Shown: positions 60,228 to 64,000 of the stretch, in pieces
How positions within the stretch are numbered: the stretch's first letter is position 1
Layout: each line of letters starts with the position of its first letter
Assembly (NCBI GenBank): GCA_025738555.1
Contig: JAOVFP010000011.1
Location: 4,565,384-4,629,383, forward strand
Length of the DNA stretch: 64,000 bases
Direction of reading: 5' to 3'
Source of the DNA: Cyathus striatus
Taxonomy: Eukaryota > Basidiomycota > Agaricomycetes > Agaricales > Nidulariaceae
Translations under genes and position numbers: made by a program
Notes under the pieces: model-generated
The model's input: the letters and a program-made list of their open reading frames with translations, nothing else
Databases searched by the model: none
Told to the model about the DNA's origin: nothing

Positions 60228-62548
60228 TCACAGCGACCTTGATGCCTGTATTTTGGCCGCATTTCTGTGTATGTGTGTTGAGATATCAACCACTGTGTAT
60301 CTAATATAAATAGCCAATGCTACTCACGTAAAAATATTCCAAACCGAACTTTGATTTTTATAGATGGCCAAACCTAAATACAAAATTTGTTGTTTAGAAA
60401 ATAGTAATTAAAATGTCACAACGAACCGTCATTTGGTGACGCCTGACGGACGGGGTCAGAGGATATTGGCTAATACCAAAGAATAACCAAACTCACCCCA
60501 TCGATGAGTGCATCAGCATATTTGATTAATCTGTTTCCGCCACTTTCCTTGAGGCCTAGTGCACCAAATTGCCATGGCATGATTCTAAGAGTAAGATAAA
60601 TACTAGGAATTATAATACTTCGTTATTAGCTACTTGCCCTCTGTTATAGTTAATGTAAGTAATGATCCAGGAGTAGCTAATCGAATCCTTACCCATGCTT
60701 TGTGTCCAGAGCAAGCTTGACCCATTCCGGATATATCTCTGACTTGTTTTCTACCTCATAGCATTTATAACTATTTTCTCAAAGTAAAGATGATAATGAC
60801 ATACGTAGTCCCGTTACTCCGAACTCTTCTAAGATCACTGGTTTATTTGCTTGATCAGCCGCTAGGGAGCAATTCGGGGTCAGGTTGGGCATTAGGTTAA
60901 AGGGTCTGCTAAGAACCTTGAGCATGAGCCTTAATCCAGTCTAGTCCCCAATTTTTGATGGAAAAGTTAGATCCTGGTGTATCCTGTGAAGACATATGAG
61001 TGATCGATAGAAGGTGACTGAAATGTTAACCTGTCATACCAGCTGTGGATACCTGATCTCCTTCAGTCAACGCAGTAATGGCAAGAGACGTGTTACATAC
61101 CATGTCTGGGGATACAAATGCTAAATAGGAGTCGAGTTAGAAAACAAATGACCGTAGGGTTACCTTATACCCACATAGGTACCAAAGTCTATGTTGTCTA
61201 GAGTTGAGAGCTCCAGTTGGAAATCTTCTCCAGCTATATAAGTGCATGTTAGAGTTGAGGAGGATGCCCCATTGTTATTAATATTGCAACGGACCTTGAC
61301 CATTAAAGTTGTAGTCTGATACAAATGTCCCATTGAACCAGAAACCAACCGTTTTATTCTTTATAAAGAAATGTCCCTCTCCTCCAGTAGTGATGAGATG
61401 GTAAGGATCACTAGATGCAATCAATCTAATATGCACACCAAGCGCATGGAATAGTATCGCTCACAGGCTTCGAACGAAATCTGATTGTTGCTTATACCAC
61501 TTGGAAACTAGTTCAGTGCCGGGCACACAGGCTGGCCCAGTAGGCAAATCGCCCAAGCATCTAGCCTCATTCATTAACTCCCATGCAAAAATGTTAGGAG
61601 AATTCTTGTATCTGTTGACAATAGTCTTGACATAGCGCTCTGGGTGCAGTGTTAACCAACTAAAGAACAATGGAGACGAGGGTTGCCTACGGTATGATGC
61701 TACAATTTTTGAATTAGTAAAGAAAACATCATGAGTATTTCCGGCTCCTGCAATCCAGTTGATGTAGAGTTCCATGCCCTGTGTAAAGATGAAATATAGG
61801 TAGATACGCGAAATAAAATGTCGGTGGACTTACACCATATCCGACCCTAAAACATCCAGCTTAAAAGACCACCCAAAAGTATTCGAAGGCTGCTCACCAG
61901 TTGTTTGTAAATGCAAGGATAAGCTTTATCCCATATTTCCCAGCCAGGTCAACGACGTTGTCAAGGCGTTGCAAGCCTTGTGGACCATCATTTAATGTCC
62001 AATCACTGGAGTTCCAAACCTAAAGCTCTTTTGAGTACGACACTCCATTCACATGTAACGTGCTCCCCACCTGGTAATAAGTTAAGCCAGAGGCTATCGC
62101 ATCCGTAATCTCAGAACCGTTAACTGCATTGAAGCCCTGTTTGGTGCAGTATGACCTAAGTATTCAATGATCAAACGAGAAGTTTACAATGCATCTACCC
62201 AAGTTCTCATCACTTTAACACCGGCACCTTGCATCTGCTTGAAAGTCGCCTCGACGTCTTCATTGCTGGTCAGCAGCGGAAGCCACTAAGTAGCAACGCG
62301 TTTTCAGCAGACAGTAGAAACTTGAATAACTTGCATCCTACTCACGTAGGAATTGGCACCGACAAAAGCCTATACTCATGATCCATAAGGATACCGTACG
62401 CCAGCGAGAAAATGTTAACGCACAAAAGGTTTGCCATCAATTACAAATTCCCGTCCTTTCGTAGTTGCAAAACCTTTGGGCACAGACTTTTGATGGTGGC
62501 AGCGGCTACGAGCCAGGCAAGAAGTAAAGGGAAAATCAGGAAACGCAT
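60228..62548 (-). CDS. Secreted GH5_7 endo-beta-1,4-mannanase (frame break in exon 1)
   Basis: About 423 aa from 19 exons: 62548-62424, 62369-62346, 62285-62199, 62136-62071, 62019-61898, 61846-61834, 61778-61691, 61639-61465, 61410-61301, 61233-61175, 61120-61101, 61052-61040, 60983-60917, 60861-60805, 60750-60693, 60584-60497, 60442-60427, 60373-60328, 60264-60228. Signal peptide [17 protein letters not shown]; the mature enzyme starts near [13 protein letters not shown]5_7 motifs: [30 protein letters not shown], acid/base Glu200 in [22 protein letters not shown], nucleophile Glu336 in ILEEFGV, and [17 protein letters not shown]. It hydrolyses mannan or glucomannan outside the cell. Exon 1 needs one extra base in an AAAA run near 62490 to link signal peptide and catalytic domain. 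No cellulose-binding module. Confidence 0.85.
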
Positions 62549-63054
62549 CTTAGCCTATCAGAATGTTCCCCATTGCACTGCTGCCTCATATAAGTATGCC
62601 GGAAATGCATGAGATTAAACTACCCGACAAGTCAAGAGCAGACCTGACCAGTTGGACTTCGCGGAAAAATGTCGGAATTCAAGCCAAATGCCTAACATCT
62701 GGAAGACGAACGCATTGTGAGTAACCAAGCCCAAGTAATCAGATGAGCGATGTATTTCAAGCGATGATCAGCAGACAGCACGATGACGGAGTAAAAGCGC
62801 TTAAGAAGCTTTGCTAAACGGAGCCCATGTGCGGTATGTTTGAGTTATTCCGAGGATTTAGAGCTACTTCAGAAGCCTTCAGCTCTGGAAATTTAAAGAT
62901 TCTATATTCCAACCTGTTGAAAGTACAGATAAACATTCCGATCTAATAAAAGTGCGTATAGCATTATCACCGACGTTATTACTCTTGTGCTATATGTGAG
63001 CAACCGTGCAACGAATGATTAAGAGCAACTCACAATATAATGATGTCATAGTAG
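62549..63054. other. Intergenic, no gene seen
   Basis: 506 bp between the mannanase start and the amidase stop; no supported feature. Confidence 0.5.
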
Positions 63055-64000
63055 CTACGCGTCCTCATTTTGATCATTTTGTATTATATCTCCGACACTC
63101 ATTACCAACTCGTCGCATCCCCACTGCCCTACAATACTAACACCGATAGGCCAACCATCTCTATCCGGTGCAGATGTGTTATGAACTGGAACACTTATAG
63201 CAGGAAGACCAGCGAGCGAAGCAGGCACTGTCAGAATATCCTGTACATATGAATCTAAATGAGATGATTCAGTGTCAGCTTGATCAAGTGTTGGAGCAGT
63301 GCAGATAGCCGAAGGATGGACCAGAACGTCTACCCCAGAGGCTTTGTTTTCTGGGCTGTGTTCGAAAACTTCGGTGTAGAAGTCCGGTATAGAAAAGACA
63401 CGATTAAAGTCTTCTTTTACTAGTCGCCTGACCCGCTGCGCTTGCAAGAAGTAATTGTCGAAAGCGCTGGAAAGTTCGGATCAAAAAAATCCATGTTGAT
63501 GAAAAGAGGCTTACTCCGCTGATAAAGCATAGGTACCGAGGAGTATACGCTTTTGGACCTCTCCCGAATCCCGCGGAACACGTTTTCATTAGGTCAGTTC
63601 CAAGGCATGGCTTGACGTATGCGCCTGAAAACATGAGCAATGAACAAAGCCGCACCAAAGATCATACCATATTGGACGCCATCGTAACGTTCCAAGTTAC
63701 TGCTAGCTTCTGCACATGATAGTACATAGTATGCACTAAGAGCATAGGAGGTCGAAGGTAGGGAAACCGGAACTATAGCTGCTCCCGTGATTTCAGTGAA
63801 GATATGATTCGACGAATGTGGGTGATTATCTCAGGTGTAACTTCAGAAGGAAAGTACTCCTGGTAAAGGTTGAATGAAAGTCAGTAAACGTAATATGCAA
63901 CTTCCACATCCCTACTTGAGGAACACCTATTCGTAACCCATCTAGACGGCCCGAAATAGTTGACCACGAAGCAATTCTTGCGCTAGCGGCTGAAGTTGCC
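63055..64000 (-). CDS. GatA-type amidase, 3' part, two frame breaks
   Basis: C-terminal part of an amidase-signature protein that continues past the window edge; exons >64000-63916, 63859-63668, 63624-63515 and 63466-63055. Recognisable blocks are [70 protein letters not shown] and [19 protein letters not shown]. These fit the A subunit of the glutamyl-tRNA(Gln) amidotransferase, usually mitochondrial. The catalytic Ser-Ser-Lys half lies outside the window. The frame breaks once in a GGG run near 63783 (one base short) and once in an AGAG/GGG context near 63562. Either a pseudogene or sequence errors; I cannot tell from this window. Confidence 0.7.

Overview
The window looks like a gene-dense chromosome segment of a basidiomycete fungus, most likely an Agaricomycete. 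Nearly every gene is broken by many short introns (mostly 46-70 nt, GT..AG with a CTNAC-like branch site). The gene families also fit: Kre9/Knh1-like small secreted protein, Ssu1-type sulfite pumps, hybrid histidine kinase, GH5_7 mannanase, class 3 lipase, Rxt3. All gene models were built by hand from splice signals and conserved motifs; no alignment or database search was run.

Layout. 1-1556: intergenic, with a 386-bp Tc1/mariner-type MITE. 1557-7293: Ubl-WLM protease, rpb7, a small secreted protein, a class V aminotransferase. 7484-9966: two 1070-bp non-autonomous Mutator-like elements in opposite orientation, each with 200-bp TIRs and its own perfect 9-bp target duplication. 10089-17258: DNA polymerase delta subunit 4, an FAD phenol-hydroxylase-type monooxygenase, and an ADIP/Msd1-type coiled-coil protein. 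18629-21710: tandem Ssu1-like transporters. 22214-24023: a conserved-looking protein of unknown function, then an intron-containing tRNA-Ala(CGC) with the G3:U70 identity pair. 25077-32847: a Doa4/USP8-like deubiquitinase tail to tail with a BAH-PHD-SANT-GATA-PHD chromatin protein (Snt2-like). 34109-38764: a multi-membrane-span hybrid histidine kinase. 39252-43161: a RanBP3/Yrb2-like protein and ALG5. 43468-46140: a 77-aa gene, a secreted lipase, and a small hypothetical gene. 46280-51460: a 1675-aa Rxt3-family protein full of RE/RD, His, Gln and Pro repeats. 51461-54523: gene-poor. 54524-60126: three tandem seven-helix membrane proteins. 60228-62548: secreted GH5 beta-mannanase. 63055-64000: 3' part of a GatA-type amidase running off the window.

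The main interest lies in splicing and architecture. An AT..AC intron interrupts the histidine kinase H-box, there are two GC..AG introns and a 9-nt microexon, the twin Mutator-like elements carry a possible captured split frame, and the three 7TM paralogues form an array next to secreted plant-polymer hydrolases. Four small frame breaks (Snt2-like, GH5, GatA twice) all fall in or next to mono- or dinucleotide runs and may be sequence errors. Two chromatin-deacetylation-type proteins (Snt2-like, Rxt3) lie within 20 kb, but I infer no functional linkage from that. I did not find a defence island, secondary-metabolite cluster or CRISPR array.
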